The notes under the pieces were generated by a model. It saw only the letters and a program-made list of their open reading frames with translations, made no database searches and was not told the origin of the DNA. Shown in pieces: positions 7,856-17,665 of a stretch of DNA of 64,000 nucleotides; position 1 is the first letter of the stretch, and each line of letters begins with the position of its first letter. This DNA is from Immundisolibacter sp. (GTDB lineage: Bacteria > Pseudomonadota > Gammaproteobacteria > Immundisolibacterales > Immundisolibacteraceae). The stretch lies in the NCBI RefSeq assembly GCF_014359565.1, contig NZ_JACIZD010000005.1:1-64000 (forward strand), written 5' to 3'. Made by a program: the position numbers and the translations under genes.

Positions 7856-9006
7856 TGGACGCCCCCTTCGGCCTGCCGCTGCCACCGCCGGCGCGGGTGG
7901 TGGTCGGCCTGTCCGGCGGCGTGGATTCGGCCGTCACGGCGCTGCTGCTCAAGCGCGCCGGCTACGAGGTGCTTGGCCTTTTCATGAAGAACTGGGAAGA
8001 CGACGACCGCTTCGGCGACTGCCCGGCCGAGGCCGACATCGCCGACGTGCAGGCCATCGGCCAGGCGCTCGACATCCCGGTGCAGGTGGTGAACTTTGCC
8101 GCCGAATACCGCGAGCAGGTGTTTGCGCATTTCCTGGCCGAGTACCGGCGCGGGCGCACGCCGAATCCGGACATCCTGTGCAACCGCCAGATCAAGTTCG
8201 GCGTGTTCCAGCAGCATGCGCTGGCGCTCGGGGCGCAGGCCATCGCCACCGGCCATTACGCCGCGCTCCGGCGCGATGGCAAGCAGGTACATCTGCTGTG
8301 CCCGGCTGACCGCGACAAGGACCAGACCTATTTTCTGCACAGCCTGACGCAGGCGCAGCTGGCGCCGGCCGGCATGCCGCTGGCCGGCTTTGCCAAGCGC
8401 GCGGTGCGCGCCCTGGCCGCGCAAGAGCGCCTGCCGGTGGCGGACAAGAAGGACTCGACCGGCATCTGCTTCATCGGCGAGCGGCCGTTTCGCGAGTTCC
8501 TGAGCCGCTACCTGGTAGCCGAGCCAGGCGACATGCTGGACCCGGAGGGCCACATCGTCGGCCGGCACATCGGCCTGCCCTACTACACGCTCGGCCAGCG
8601 CCAGGGCCTGGGCATCGGCGGCGGGCACGGCACGGGCAACGCGCCGTGGTACGTGGCCGGCAAGGACGCCGCGCGCAACACGCTGCACGTGGTGCAGGGG
8701 CACGATCATCCGCTGCTGCTCAGCGACAGCCTGCTGTCCGAGGCGGCCACCTGGATCGCCGGCCGCCCGCCGGCCAGCCGCTTTTCCTGCACGGCCAAGA
8801 CGCGCTACCGGCAAACGGCCGAGGCCTGCAAGGTGGAGGTATTGGACGACGGCCGCTGCGTGGTGCGCTTCGCCCGTCCGCAGCGGGCGGTGACGCCGGG
8901 CCAGTCGGTGGTGTTTTATGTCGGTGACGAGTGCCTGGGCGGGGCGGTGATCGACACCACCGTGCCCGTCACCGGCCGTTCAGCGCCGCAGCCGATGCTG
9001 GCCTGA
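7855..9006 (+). CDS. mnmA: tRNA-specific 2-thiouridylase
   Basis: A 383-residue enzyme that thiolates U34 of tRNA Lys, Glu and Gln. It has the PP-loop VVGLSGGVDSAV, FMKNWEDDD, the first catalytic Cys in NPDILCNRQIKF, ATGHYA, and the second Cys in DSTGICFIGERPF. The start is the ATG in the TGATG overlap with nudJ; the frame is open further upstream but lacks family similarity there. Confidence 0.96.
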   Translation: MDAPFGLPLPPPARVVVGLSGGVDSAVTALLLKRAGYEVLGLFMKNWEDDDRFGDCPAEADIADVQAIGQALDIPVQVVNFAAEYREQVFAHFLAEYRRGRTPNPDILCNRQIKFGVFQQHALALGAQAIATGHYAALRRDGKQVHLLCPADRDKDQTYFLHSLTQAQLAPAGMPLAGFAKRAVRALAAQERLPVADKKDSTGICFIGERPFREFLSRYLVAEPGDMLDPEGHIVGRHIGLPYYTLGQRQGLGIGGGHGTGNAPWYVAGKDAARNTLHVVQGHDHPLLLSDSLLSEAATWIAGRPPASRFSCTAKTRYRQTAEACKVEVLDDGRCVVRFARPQRAVTPGQSVVFYVGDECLGGAVIDTTVPVTGRSAPQPMLA

Positions 9007-9066
9007 ACACGCGGCCAGAAGGCGCGCGGCCCTTGCAGGGGCACCCTGCGGCACATCGCTGCGGTG

Positions 9067-9132
9067 TGTGGGAGGCCCGCCCCGGGCCGAAAACCGGGGC
9101 GGGGGATTCGCGGCGGGGGCGCCGCTCCCACA
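9067..9132. repeat. REP-like GC-rich inverted repeat
   Basis: The outer arms are TGTGGGAG (9067-9074) and CTCCCACA (9125-9132), with further GC-rich inverted arms inside. The 13-mer TGTGGGAGGCCCG at 9067-9079 recurs exactly, inverted, at 42871-42883. Both lie just beyond gene ends, as REP elements do. Confidence 0.55.
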
Positions 9133-9158
9133 AGGGCACCGCTCCCGCGCGCCCCTGG

Positions 9159-9506
9159 TCACCAGCCACCGCTGCGGCCCAGGTCCTCGTGGATGATGAA
9201 GCGCTCGGGCGGGAAGGTCTTGGTGACGATGGGCGAGTTGAAGCGCTCCACCGGCGCCGAGGCCTCCACGAAGGCGAACGCCAGGTTCAGCAGGTTTTCC
9301 TCGGCCGCCGGCAGGGCGCCCAGCGGGAAGCCGTTCAGGTGCTGGATGATGGCATCGAAGCGCGGCATGACGGCGTCGTAAAAGGCACGAATGCGCTGCA
9401 TGTCGGCACTGATGCGGGCGCGGTTGCGCGCCGCCTCGGTGTCGTGCAGCCAGTACTCGCACAGCGGTTCGAGGTCCGCGAAGGCGTTGGGTAGACGTGC
9501 GCTCAT
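9159..9506 (-). CDS. small partner protein of Rieske oxygenase (unrecognised family)
   Basis: A 115-residue mostly helical protein located 31 bases after the Rieske oxygenase gene and probably co-transcribed with it; a clear AGGAG precedes the ATG. It shares the core FY-x4-PR-x-DAIIQHLN and a following Leu-rich helix with the protein at 61160-61483, which sits in the same place behind the other Rieske gene. It is shorter than a normal dioxygenase beta subunit (about 160-190 residues). Function unknown; a dedicated subunit or assembly factor is an inference from the duplicated pairing. Confidence 0.8.
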   Translation of the reverse strand: MSARLPNAFADLEPLCEYWLHDTEAARNRARISADMQRIRAFYDAVMPRFDAIIQHLNGFPLGALPAAEENLLNLAFAFVEASAPVERFNSPIVTKTFPPERFIIHEDLGRSGGW

Positions 9507-9537
9507 GGGATGTGTCTCCTGGTGTTGAACCGCCCGC

Positions 9538-10761
9538 TCAGGGCCGGCGGCCGTTGACCCACTCGTCGGCCACCCAGTACTGGTGGCGCATGGCGATCTC
9601 GGTGTCGCCGATGGTCTGCTCGGTGATCACGCCCGAATCGAAGGCCTTTTGCGAGTACTCCATGGTGCTCATGTCCTCGTACACCGTGTCGCGCAGCACG
9701 ATGCGCGTGAACTCCTGCGCCAGCCGGTCGCCGGCGGTGTCGGCCTGCACTTGGTAGATGTTCATGTTCCAGATGGTGTCGTTCTCGGACACCGGCCAGA
9801 AGTTGTAGGTGAAGTACCAGCCGCGGCCCAGATCGCAGAAGAAGTTCGGGAAGAACACGTTGATGTCGAACCACCACGACTCGTCACCCGACGGATTCAG
9901 GCCGCGCGAGTCCCCTTCGTCGGCCTTCACGAAGCCGAAACTGCCGTGCTTGTAGGCGATCGCCTCGGCCGGCGTGGGCTGGATGTCGGTCTTGAGCCAG
10001 CACGACACCGAGCGGTGCGGGCCGTAGAAGCGCACCGAGGTCGGCAGCGCCAGCTCAAGATCACCGGCGCCCGGAATGGCGTGCCGGTGCAGGTAGGTGG
10101 CGTGGTAGGCCTCCTGGAAGGCATCGATGCACAGCTTCCAGTTGGCCTTCACGCGCGCCGTGTAGTGGGCGATGTGCTGGCACTGGTCGAACGGAAAGCC
10201 GTCCATGTCCTTGGCCAGTTGCCCCATGAACTCGGCCAGCGACTGCTTCGGCTGCGGATTCCAGTGCACGAAGATGAAGCCGTTCCAGGTGTCGCAGGCC
10301 AGCGCCTTCAGACCCAGCTTGTCCTTGTCCAGGCCGGGGAAGGACTCGATCGCCGGCACCGCCTGCAGGCTGCCGTCCAGACCAAAGCCCCAGCCGTGGA
10401 ACTCGCAGGTGAAGCCGCGCATGTTGCCGCAGGCTTCGGTCGCCAGCGCCATGCCGCGGTGCGTGCACATGTTGTGGAAGGCGCGCACCGCGCCGTCCTT
10501 GCCGCGCACCACCACGATGTTGCTCTTGAACACGTGCAGCTCGCGCGTGAAGTAGTCGCCCGGATTGGGGATTTCCTCCACCCGGCCGACCTGCAGCCAG
10601 GCCTGCTTGAAGATCTGCTCGCGCTCGCGCTCGAAATACGCGGCCGAGGTGACCGACTCGGCCGGGATCGGCCCGCTGCCCATGTCCGGCACCGGCGTGC
10701 CGAATTTCATCGCGTGACGCGGGCTGAACGGAAACGTGACCGGCGACTGCGGGGCGTTCAT
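9538..10761 (-). CDS. Rieske non-heme iron oxygenase, large subunit
   Basis: A 407-residue ring-hydroxylating-type oxygenase. The Rieske [2Fe-2S] ligands are C99-x-H101 (MCTHRG) and C119-x2-H122 (CEFHGW). The catalytic domain shows D213-AFQEAYH-x4-H, giving iron ligands H220 and H225, with a probable third ligand at D363 in VYEDMSTME. AGGAGGAG precedes the start. No ferredoxin or reductase gene lies nearby, so electrons must come from elsewhere. The substrate cannot be read from sequence. A second paralogue lies at 59924-61138. Confidence 0.92.
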   Translation of the reverse strand: MNAPQSPVTFPFSPRHAMKFGTPVPDMGSGPIPAESVTSAAYFEREREQIFKQAWLQVGRVEEIPNPGDYFTRELHVFKSNIVVVRGKDGAVRAFHNMCTHRGMALATEACGNMRGFTCEFHGWGFGLDGSLQAVPAIESFPGLDKDKLGLKALACDTWNGFIFVHWNPQPKQSLAEFMGQLAKDMDGFPFDQCQHIAHYTARVKANWKLCIDAFQEAYHATYLHRHAIPGAGDLELALPTSVRFYGPHRSVSCWLKTDIQPTPAEAIAYKHGSFGFVKADEGDSRGLNPSGDESWWFDINVFFPNFFCDLGRGWYFTYNFWPVSENDTIWNMNIYQVQADTAGDRLAQEFTRIVLRDTVYEDMSTMEYSQKAFDSGVITEQTIGDTEIAMRHQYWVADEWVNGRRP

Positions 10762-10807
10762 GGCGACTCCTCCTGAGTGGGGCCACGCACGCGGCCCGGA
10801 ACTTTGT

Positions 10808-10827
10808 GCAACCGAACGGTCGGTTGC
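10808..10827. promoter_or_regulatory. TetR-type operator palindrome upstream of Rieske gene
   Basis: GCAACCGA-ACGG-TCGGTTGC is a perfect 8-bp inverted repeat with a 4-base centre, of the shape commonly bound by TetR-family repressors. It lies 47 bases upstream of the Rieske start. No TetR gene is in the window, so the regulator must be encoded elsewhere. Confidence 0.6.
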
Positions 10828-10921
10828 CGGGAGTCATTAGAAAGGCTGGTCGCCGCGCCGACTTGATGGCCGTCAAGACCACAGGCGGGCCCGCGAGCCC
10901 GCCTGCGGCGCCGACCTGCGA

Positions 10922-11674
10922 CTACTTCGAGCGCATGCCCCCGTCCACGCGCAGCACCGTGCCGGTGATGTAACGCGCCTCGTCGGAAGCCAGGAACACC
11001 ACCGCGGCGGCGATTTCGTCGGGCTCGGCCCAGCGCCCCAGCGGCGTGCCCTGGGTGATGAAGCCGGCCACTGCCGGGTCGGCGATCAGGTGTTCCGTCA
11101 TGCCGGTCTTCACGCCGCCGGGCGCCACGCCGTTCACGCGCACGCCGTGGGCGGCGGCTTCGACGCCGATCTGGTTGATCAGACCAATCGTGGCGTACTT
11201 GGAGGCCGTGTATGCCGCCCCGCCGCCGCCAGCGCCCAGCCCGGCAACCGAGGCCGTCATGACGATGTTGCCGCCGGTTTTCTTCAGTTCCTTGAAGGCC
11301 GCCTGGCAGGTGAAGAAATAGCCTTTCACATTGACGCCGATGACGCGGTCGAACAGCGCCTCGTCGATGTCCGTGAAAGGCAAAAAGCCGTCGAACACGC
11401 CGGCGTTGGCGAACACCACGTCCAGCTTGCCATGCGCCGCCACGGCTGCCGCGACCAGTGCCTCGACGCTGGCTTTGTTCGTCGCATCGACTGCCGTGAA
11501 AGCCGCCTTGCGGCCGTTGGCGCGGATATCCGCCGCCACAGCCTCGCCGGCCTTGGCGTTGATGTCACCGATCATCACCGCCGCGCCCTGGGCGGCAAAG
11601 GCCCGCGCCGTCGCCGCGCCAATCCCTGAACCGCCGCCGGTGACGATCACCGACTTGCCGTCGAAGCGTGCCAT
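10922..11674 (-). CDS. short-chain dehydrogenase/reductase
   Basis: A 250-residue classical SDR. The cofactor motif TGGGSGIG lies near residues 11-18, NAG is present, the catalytic Ser is in MTASVAGLG and the catalytic pair is YTASK. The NNVK-like segment reads GVNVKGYFF, and the C-terminal ITGTVLRVDGGM is typical. I chose the ATG at 11674, which has GGAGGAG upstream; the open frame before it (from 11797) is not SDR-like. It reads toward the Rieske gene with 160 bases and the TetR-like palindrome between them, so co-regulation is possible but not shown. Substrate unknown. Confidence 0.9.
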   Translation of the reverse strand: MARFDGKSVIVTGGGSGIGAATARAFAAQGAAVMIGDINAKAGEAVAADIRANGRKAAFTAVDATNKASVEALVAAAVAAHGKLDVVFANAGVFDGFLPFTDIDEALFDRVIGVNVKGYFFTCQAAFKELKKTGGNIVMTASVAGLGAGGGGAAYTASKYATIGLINQIGVEAAAHGVRVNGVAPGGVKTGMTEHLIADPAVAGFITQGTPLGRWAEPDEIAAAVVFLASDEARYITGTVLRVDGGMRSK

Positions 11675-11821
11675 TTTTGTATCTCCTCCGAGCCGTGGCG
11701 AACCTGCCACGGGGCCAACGATAACCGGACTGCGCGGCACGCCGACAGCCGTCTTTCGGTTAGCGCCCAGGACCGCGTCGCCCCCCGGAATCTCCAAGCG
11801 GGAGCAGCGTCCCCGGTCACA

Positions 11822-12503
<682 letters not shown>

Positions 12504-12511
<8 letters not shown>

Positions 12512-13748
12512 AGCGCAGCGCCTCGGCCGGGTCGGTACGGGATGCCCGCCACGCCGGGTACAGCGTGGCCAGCAGCGACAGCAGCAGCGCCAGCGCCGTG
12601 ATGCGCGTCACGTCGCCCGCCTGCAGGCGCGATGGCAGGCTGGAGATGTAATACACATCGGTCGGCCAGAGGCTGACGTGCAGCGCCCGCTCGAGCCACG
12701 GCACCAGGGTTTCGATATTCAGCGCCAGCGCCACCCCGCCGAGCAGGCCCAGCAGCGTGCCGACCACGCCGATGACCGCGCCCTGCACGATGAACACGCC
12801 CATCACGCTGCCCGGCGTGGCGCCCATGGTGCGCAGGATGGCGATGTCGGCCCGCTTGTCAGCCACCATCATGACCAGGGTGGAGATGATGTTGAAGGCC
12901 GCCACGCCCACGATCAGCGACAGGATGATGAACATCACGGTCTTTTCGGTGCGCACGGCGCGAAAGAAATTGACGTGCTGGCGCGTCCAGTCGCCGACCG
13001 CCAGGTACGGCAGGCGCTGACTGAGCCGCTGCGCCACGGCCGGCGCCTGCATCAGGTCAGCCAGGCGCAGGCGTACGCCGCTGACGGCATCGCCCAGGCG
13101 CACCAGGCGCTGGGCGTCCTGCATGGCCACCAGCGCCAGCGCGCTGTCGTATTCGTACATGCCGGCCGAAAAGGTGCCGAGCACGGTGAAGCGCTTCATG
13201 CGCGGCAGCACGCCGGCCGGCGTGGCGCTGGCCTCCGGGATCAGCACCGTGACCTTGTCGCCCGCCTTGGCACCCATGGCCAGGGCCAGATCGCGCCCCA
13301 GGATGATGCCGAACTCGCCCGGCGTCAGCGCGGACAGGGTGGTGCCGGTGGTGTTCAGCGTCAGTTCCGCCACCGTGGGCTCCTGCGCCGGATCGATGCC
13401 GCGCAGCAGCACGCCGCTGGCGTTGCCGGCAAACGAGATCATGGCCTCGGTCTCGACGTAGGGCGCGCTGGCCAGCACCTGCGGCTCGGCCGCCACCTGC
13501 CGCTGCACCTGCGGCCAGTCGCGCAGCGCGCCGCCGTCCCCGCTGACCGTGACGTGCGCCACCATGCCCAGGATGCGCGAGCGCAGCTCCTCCTCGAAGC
13601 CGTTCATGACCGAGATGACGGTGATCAGCGCCATCACGCCCAGGCCGATGCCGGCCATCGACACCAGGCTGATGAACGAAATGAAGTGATTGCGCCGCTT
13701 GGCGCGCGTGTAGCGCAGGCCGATGAAGACTTCGTAGGGTTTGAACAT
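12504..13748 (-). CDS. lolC: lipoprotein-releasing system permease LolC/LolE
   Basis: A 414-residue inner-membrane protein. The N-terminal start [19 protein letters not shown] leads into TM1, a large periplasmic domain follows (about 50-265), and three C-terminal TMs with [20 protein letters not shown] and the ending [15 protein letters not shown] complete it. Only one LolC/E gene accompanies lolD here. Either it works as a homodimer (the LolF type) or a second copy lies elsewhere; I cannot decide between LolC, LolE and LolF. Confidence 0.9.
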
Positions 13749-13751
13749 GGT

Positions 13752-14327
13752 TCAGGGGGAGTCGGTCTGGCCGTATTGCTGGCCGGGGTCGCGCACGAAA
13801 TCGAAGCGTTCCGGCAGGGCCGCACTCGGGCAGTGCTGCAGCGGCAGGCGCCCTTCGGGCAGGTCCAGGAACAGCACCGGCGCATCCAGGCCGCCGACCA
13901 TCAGATCGGCCAGCGCCGTCTCGTCGGCGGCGCGCCCGTCGGCGTGACACACCCGGTCGGCGAAGTATTCCAGGCTCGCCTCGTCGACCCGACCGGCGCC
14001 AAGCGCAGTCCGCAGCGTGAGCACGCCGGTTTCGTCCAGACAGGCCGCCAGCACCGCGCCGGCCGGCTCGCCGGTATGGGCGACCAGCATCCCGTCTGCC
14101 GTGACATGCAGGACGTAGGGCGCATAGTCGAGGCGCACGAACACGACCTGCGCGCCGTTTTGCACGAAGTAGCGGCCCTTCGCGTCGCGTGCGTAATGCC
14201 GGTTCAGGTGCGCGCGCAGCGACGGGTGCTCCACCGCCGCATCCCGAATCAGCCATGCGCCGCGCCCGGTCAGGCGCAACCAGCCGGCCAGGGGCTGGCC
14301 CGGCGACCACGCCGGTTCATTCACCAC
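13752..14327 (-). CDS. conserved hypothetical protein
   Basis: A 191-residue soluble protein, unrecognised. It starts MVNEPAWSPGQPLAGWLRLT and is mixed alpha/beta by eye (RYFVQNGAQVVFVRLDYAPY, then a Leu/Ala-rich middle). It has no signal peptide or membrane segment. It overlaps the nuclease gene upstream by 7 bases and ends 3 bases before the lolC/E start, so it sits within a tight unit. Codon use matches its neighbours, so it is probably a real gene. Confidence 0.75.
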   Translation of the reverse strand: MVNEPAWSPGQPLAGWLRLTGRGAWLIRDAAVEHPSLRAHLNRHYARDAKGRYFVQNGAQVVFVRLDYAPYVLHVTADGMLVAHTGEPAGAVLAACLDETGVLTLRTALGAGRVDEASLEYFADRVCHADGRAADETALADLMVGGLDAPVLFLDLPEGRLPLQHCPSAALPERFDFVRDPGQQYGQTDSP

Positions 14328-15676
14328 AAACGCACCCGCTCGCCCTGGATCGGCACCTGCGCCTGCCAGCCGAAGCGCTCCTGCAGGTGCAGGCGCAGCG
14401 CATCGGCCGCCGCCGGCTCGCCGTGGGTGACGAATATCCGCTGCGGCGCTGGTATCTGACCCAGCCAGGCGAGGATGCCCTGCCAGTCGGCATGGGCGGA
14501 CAGGTTCTGGATGCTCGCCACCTCGGCCGCCACCGGCACGTAGCGGCCGTGGATCTTGATTTCGCGCGCGCCGGCCAGCAGCGCCGCGCCGCGCGTGCCG
14601 CCGGCCTGGTAGCCGGCGAACAGGAGGGTGTTGTGCGGATTGCCGGCGCGGGCCTTCAGGTGATGCAGCACGCGCCCGCCGGTGGCCATGCCGCTGGCGG
14701 AGATGATGATCATCGGATGCGTGCGACTGTTCAGCGCCATCGACTCTTCACGCTCACGCACGTAGGTCGCCGTCGCGCACACGGCGCGGGCCTGACTGGC
14801 GCTCAGCCGATGTTCGCTGGCGAAGCGCTGCAGCAGCTCGCTGGCGTCGATGGCCATCGGGCTGTCCAGGAACACCGGCAGGTCAGCAATCGCCTGCTGT
14901 TGTTTCAGTTGGTGGATGTAGAACAGCAGCTCCTGCGTGCGGCCGACGGCAAAGGCCGGAATCAGCACCATGCCGCCGCGCGCGGCGGTGCGATTGATGA
15001 CATCGGCCAGCGCCTGCGCCGGGTCGGTGTCCGGGTGCAGGCGATCGCCGTAAGTGGATTCGACCACCAGGTAATCGACCGGCGGCGCCGGCTGCGGATC
15101 GCACATGACCGGATCGCCGGCGCGCCCCAGGTCGCCGCTGAACAGCAGCCGCTGGCCCTCGGTTTCGATTTCCACACTGGCGGCGCCAAGGATGTGCCCG
15201 GCCTGCCGAAACCGCACCCGCACGCCCGCGCACGGCTCGAACCACTGGCCAAAGTCCACGCCTTCCAGCGCCGGCAAGGCATCGATGGCGTCCTGCTTGT
15301 CGTACAGCGGCAGCGCCGGGTGGTGCTTGGAGAAACCCTTGCGGTTGGCGTACTCGGCGTCCTGCTCCTGCAGGTGGCCGCTGTCGGGCAGCAGCAGGTG
15401 ACACAGCGCCGCGGTGCCCGGCGTGCACCAGACCCGTCCGCCGTAGCCGTTTTTGATCAGCAGCGGCAGGTAGCCGCTGTGGTCGATGTGGGCGTGGCTG
15501 AGCAGCACCGCGTCCAGCGTGCCCGGCTCGAACGGCAGCGGCGCCCAGTTTTGCAGGCGCAGATGCTTGTAGCCCTGGAACAGGCCGCAGTCGACCAGCA
15601 GCCGTCGGCCGGCGACTTCCAGCAGGTATTTCGAGCCGGTGACGGTGCCGGCGGCGCCAAGAAAGGTCAGATTCAA
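14321..15676 (-). CDS. metallo-beta-lactamase/beta-CASP family exonuclease
   Basis: A 451-residue protein of the CPSF/RNase-J-like beta-CASP group. The metal motif is LLSHAHIDHSGYLP, and further ligands are seen in RQAGHILGAASVEIE and FSGDLGR. The beta-CASP part has VESTYGDRLH, IPAFAVGRTQELLFY, IIISASGMATGGRVLHHL and the final FVTHGEPAAADAL. Probably an RNA-processing nuclease in the cytosol; the precise substrate is not known. It is followed directly by the uncharacterised 191-residue gene. Confidence 0.9.
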   Translation of the reverse strand: MNLTFLGAAGTVTGSKYLLEVAGRRLLVDCGLFQGYKHLRLQNWAPLPFEPGTLDAVLLSHAHIDHSGYLPLLIKNGYGGRVWCTPGTAALCHLLLPDSGHLQEQDAEYANRKGFSKHHPALPLYDKQDAIDALPALEGVDFGQWFEPCAGVRVRFRQAGHILGAASVEIETEGQRLLFSGDLGRAGDPVMCDPQPAPPVDYLVVESTYGDRLHPDTDPAQALADVINRTAARGGMVLIPAFAVGRTQELLFYIHQLKQQQAIADLPVFLDSPMAIDASELLQRFASEHRLSASQARAVCATATYVREREESMALNSRTHPMIIISASGMATGGRVLHHLKARAGNPHNTLLFAGYQAGGTRGAALLAGAREIKIHGRYVPVAAEVASIQNLSAHADWQGILAWLGQIPAPQRIFVTHGEPAAADALRLHLQERFGWQAQVPIQGERVRLW

Positions 15677-15698
15677 GGTTTCATTCCTGGTGGCAGTT

Positions 15699-16694
15699 TC
15701 AGGCGCCGGTCAGCAGCTCGTGCACGTAGGCCGCGACGCCCTGCTCCACCGGCATGAACGCGCCGTCGTAGCCGGCCCGGCGCAGGCCGGTCAGGTCGGC
15801 CTGGGTGTAGTTCTGGTAGCGCTCGGCAAGACCCGGTGGGAAGTCGATGTAGCGCACGGCGCCCGAGTCGACCAGCGCCGGCAGATCGAGCGCCGGCTCG
15901 CCGGCCGCGGCGCGGCAGGTGTTGATCACCGCCTGCGCCACGCGGTTGAAGCTGGCCGCCGCGCCGCTGCCCAGATTGAACACGCCGCTGGACTGCGGAT
16001 GGTCCAGAAAATGCAGCACCACCCGCGCCACGTCCTGCACGGCCACGAAATCGCGCTGCTGCTCGCCATCGGCATACCCACCGCTGCCGCGGAACAGCTG
16101 CACGCAGGCACGCTCCGAGTACTGCACAAAGAACTGCCGCGCCACCGAGGCCATGCGGCCTTTGTGCGCTTCGCCCGGCCCGTAGACGTTGAAGTAGCGA
16201 AAGCCGATCGCCGGCGCCTGCAGGCGCGGCAGCTGCCGGCGCACGTAGTCGTCGAACAGCAGCTTGGAGTAACCGTAGACGTTCAGCGGGCGCTCGTATT
16301 CGGGCTGCTCGACAAAGACTTGGCTGGCGCCATAGACGGCGGCCGAGGACGCGTACAGCAAGGGCACACGGGCGGTCTGGCAGTGTTCGAACACGGCCTT
16401 CGAGTAGGCGTAGTTGTTGTCCATCATGTAGCGGCCGTTCAGCTCCAGGGTGTCCGAGCAGGCCCCCTGATGCAGCACGGCCGTCAGTTTTGGCAGCCCG
16501 CGCCCGGACTCGAGCAGGCGCAGGAATTCCCGCTTGTCCAGATAGTCGGCGATCGCGCAACCGACCAGATTGCGGAACTTGGCCGAGTTGGTCTCCAGGT
16601 TGTCCACCACCAGAATGTCGGTCACGCCGCGGGCGTTGAGCGCCCGCACCAGATTGCTGCCGACAAAGCCGGCACCGCCGGTTACCACGTACAC
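15699..16694 (-). CDS. hldD: ADP-L-glycero-D-manno-heptose 6-epimerase
   Basis: A 331-residue SDR-type epimerase making the heptose precursor of the lipopolysaccharide inner core. The NADP motif is [23 protein letters not shown] and HQGACSDT are typical of HldD, and YGYSK holds the catalytic Tyr and Lys. [20 protein letters not shown] is a family hallmark. The start is a GTG two bases after the hldE stop, so the two are translationally linked. Confidence 0.95.
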   Translation of the reverse strand: MYVVTGGAGFVGSNLVRALNARGVTDILVVDNLETNSAKFRNLVGCAIADYLDKREFLRLLESGRGLPKLTAVLHQGACSDTLELNGRYMMDNNYAYSKAVFEHCQTARVPLLYASSAAVYGASQVFVEQPEYERPLNVYGYSKLLFDDYVRRQLPRLQAPAIGFRYFNVYGPGEAHKGRMASVARQFFVQYSERACVQLFRGSGGYADGEQQRDFVAVQDVARVVLHFLDHPQSSGVFNLGSGAAASFNRVAQAVINTCRAAAGEPALDLPALVDSGAVRYIDFPPGLAERYQNYTQADLTGLRRAGYDGAFMPVEQGVAAYVHELLTGA

Positions 16695-16696
16695 GC

Positions 16697-17662
16697 TCAG
16701 TCCTCCTCGGCCAGTTCGGCGGCCACTTCCTGCGCCGTGGCGGTGGCGGTGCCCAGCTTGCCGACCACGATGCCGGCGGCCAGATTCGCCAGATGCACTG
16801 CCGCCGCATCACCCAGATCGGCGGCCAGCGCCAGTGCCAGCGCCGCCACCACCGTGTCGCCGGCGCCAGACACGTCGAACACCTCGCGCGCCCGGGCCGG
16901 GTCGTGCAGGGCCGGGGCGCCCTTGCGGAACAGGGTCATGCCCTGCTCGCTGCGCGTGACCAGCAGCCGTTCGATGCCCAGCCGGGCCAGCCAGTCGGCG
17001 GCCTTCTCATGCAGCTCATCCTCGCTGTGCCAGGGCCCGGCCACGGTGGCGAACTCGCCGCGATTGGGCGTCAGCAGGCTGGCGCCGGCGTAAGGCGCGT
17101 AGTCGTGGCCCTTGGGGTCGACGATCACCGGCCGGCCGCGCGCCTGCGCCAGGGCGATCAGCCGCGCCACCTCGGCCAGCGCGCCCTTGCCGTAGTCGGA
17201 GGCCACCACCACCTGCGCCCACTCCAGGGTATCCGCAAACACCGCTTGCAGGCCCGCTAGCGCCGCGGCGCCCGGACGGGCCTCGAAGTCGAGCCGGATC
17301 AGCTGCTGGCTGCGCGACAGCACGCGCAGCTTCAGCGTGGTCGGCAGCGCCGGATCGCGCAGCAGGCGGGCGTCGATGGTGCTGTCCGCCAGCAGGCTGT
17401 CGATGCGCTCTGCCGCCTCGTCCTGACCGGTAATCGCCAGCAGACGCGCCTGACCACCCAGCGCCACCACGTTGCGCGCCACGTTGGCGGCGCCGCCCAG
17501 GCGCTCCTCGCTGCCACCCACGGCCACCACGGGAACAGGCGCTTCCGGCGAGATGCGCTCCACCGCCCCGAACCAGTAGCGGTCCAGCATGGCGTCGCCG
17601 ACCACCAGCACGCGCACGCCGGCCAGACGCGCCAGATGAGCCGGCAACAGGGCGCTGAGCAC
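16697..17662 (-). CDS. hldA: D-glycero-beta-D-manno-heptose-7-phosphate kinase (kinase-only HldE)
   Basis: A 321-residue PfkB/ribokinase-fold kinase. [20 protein letters not shown] and [15 protein letters not shown] lie at the N-terminus, the second PfkB motif [14 protein letters not shown] near the C-terminus. It is about the length of the kinase domain alone, so the nucleotidyltransferase half of bifunctional HldE is missing here and must be encoded separately. The start appears to be a GTG. It lies directly upstream of hldD. Confidence 0.92.
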   Translation of the reverse strand: MLSALLPAHLARLAGVRVLVVGDAMLDRYWFGAVERISPEAPVPVVAVGGSEERLGGAANVARNVVALGGQARLLAITGQDEAAERIDSLLADSTIDARLLRDPALPTTLKLRVLSRSQQLIRLDFEARPGAAALAGLQAVFADTLEWAQVVVASDYGKGALAEVARLIALAQARGRPVIVDPKGHDYAPYAGASLLTPNRGEFATVAGPWHSEDELHEKAADWLARLGIERLLVTRSEQGMTLFRKGAPALHDPARAREVFDVSGAGDTVVAALALALAADLGDAAAVHLANLAAGIVVGKLGTATATAQEVAAELAEED

Positions 17663-17665
17663 CGT

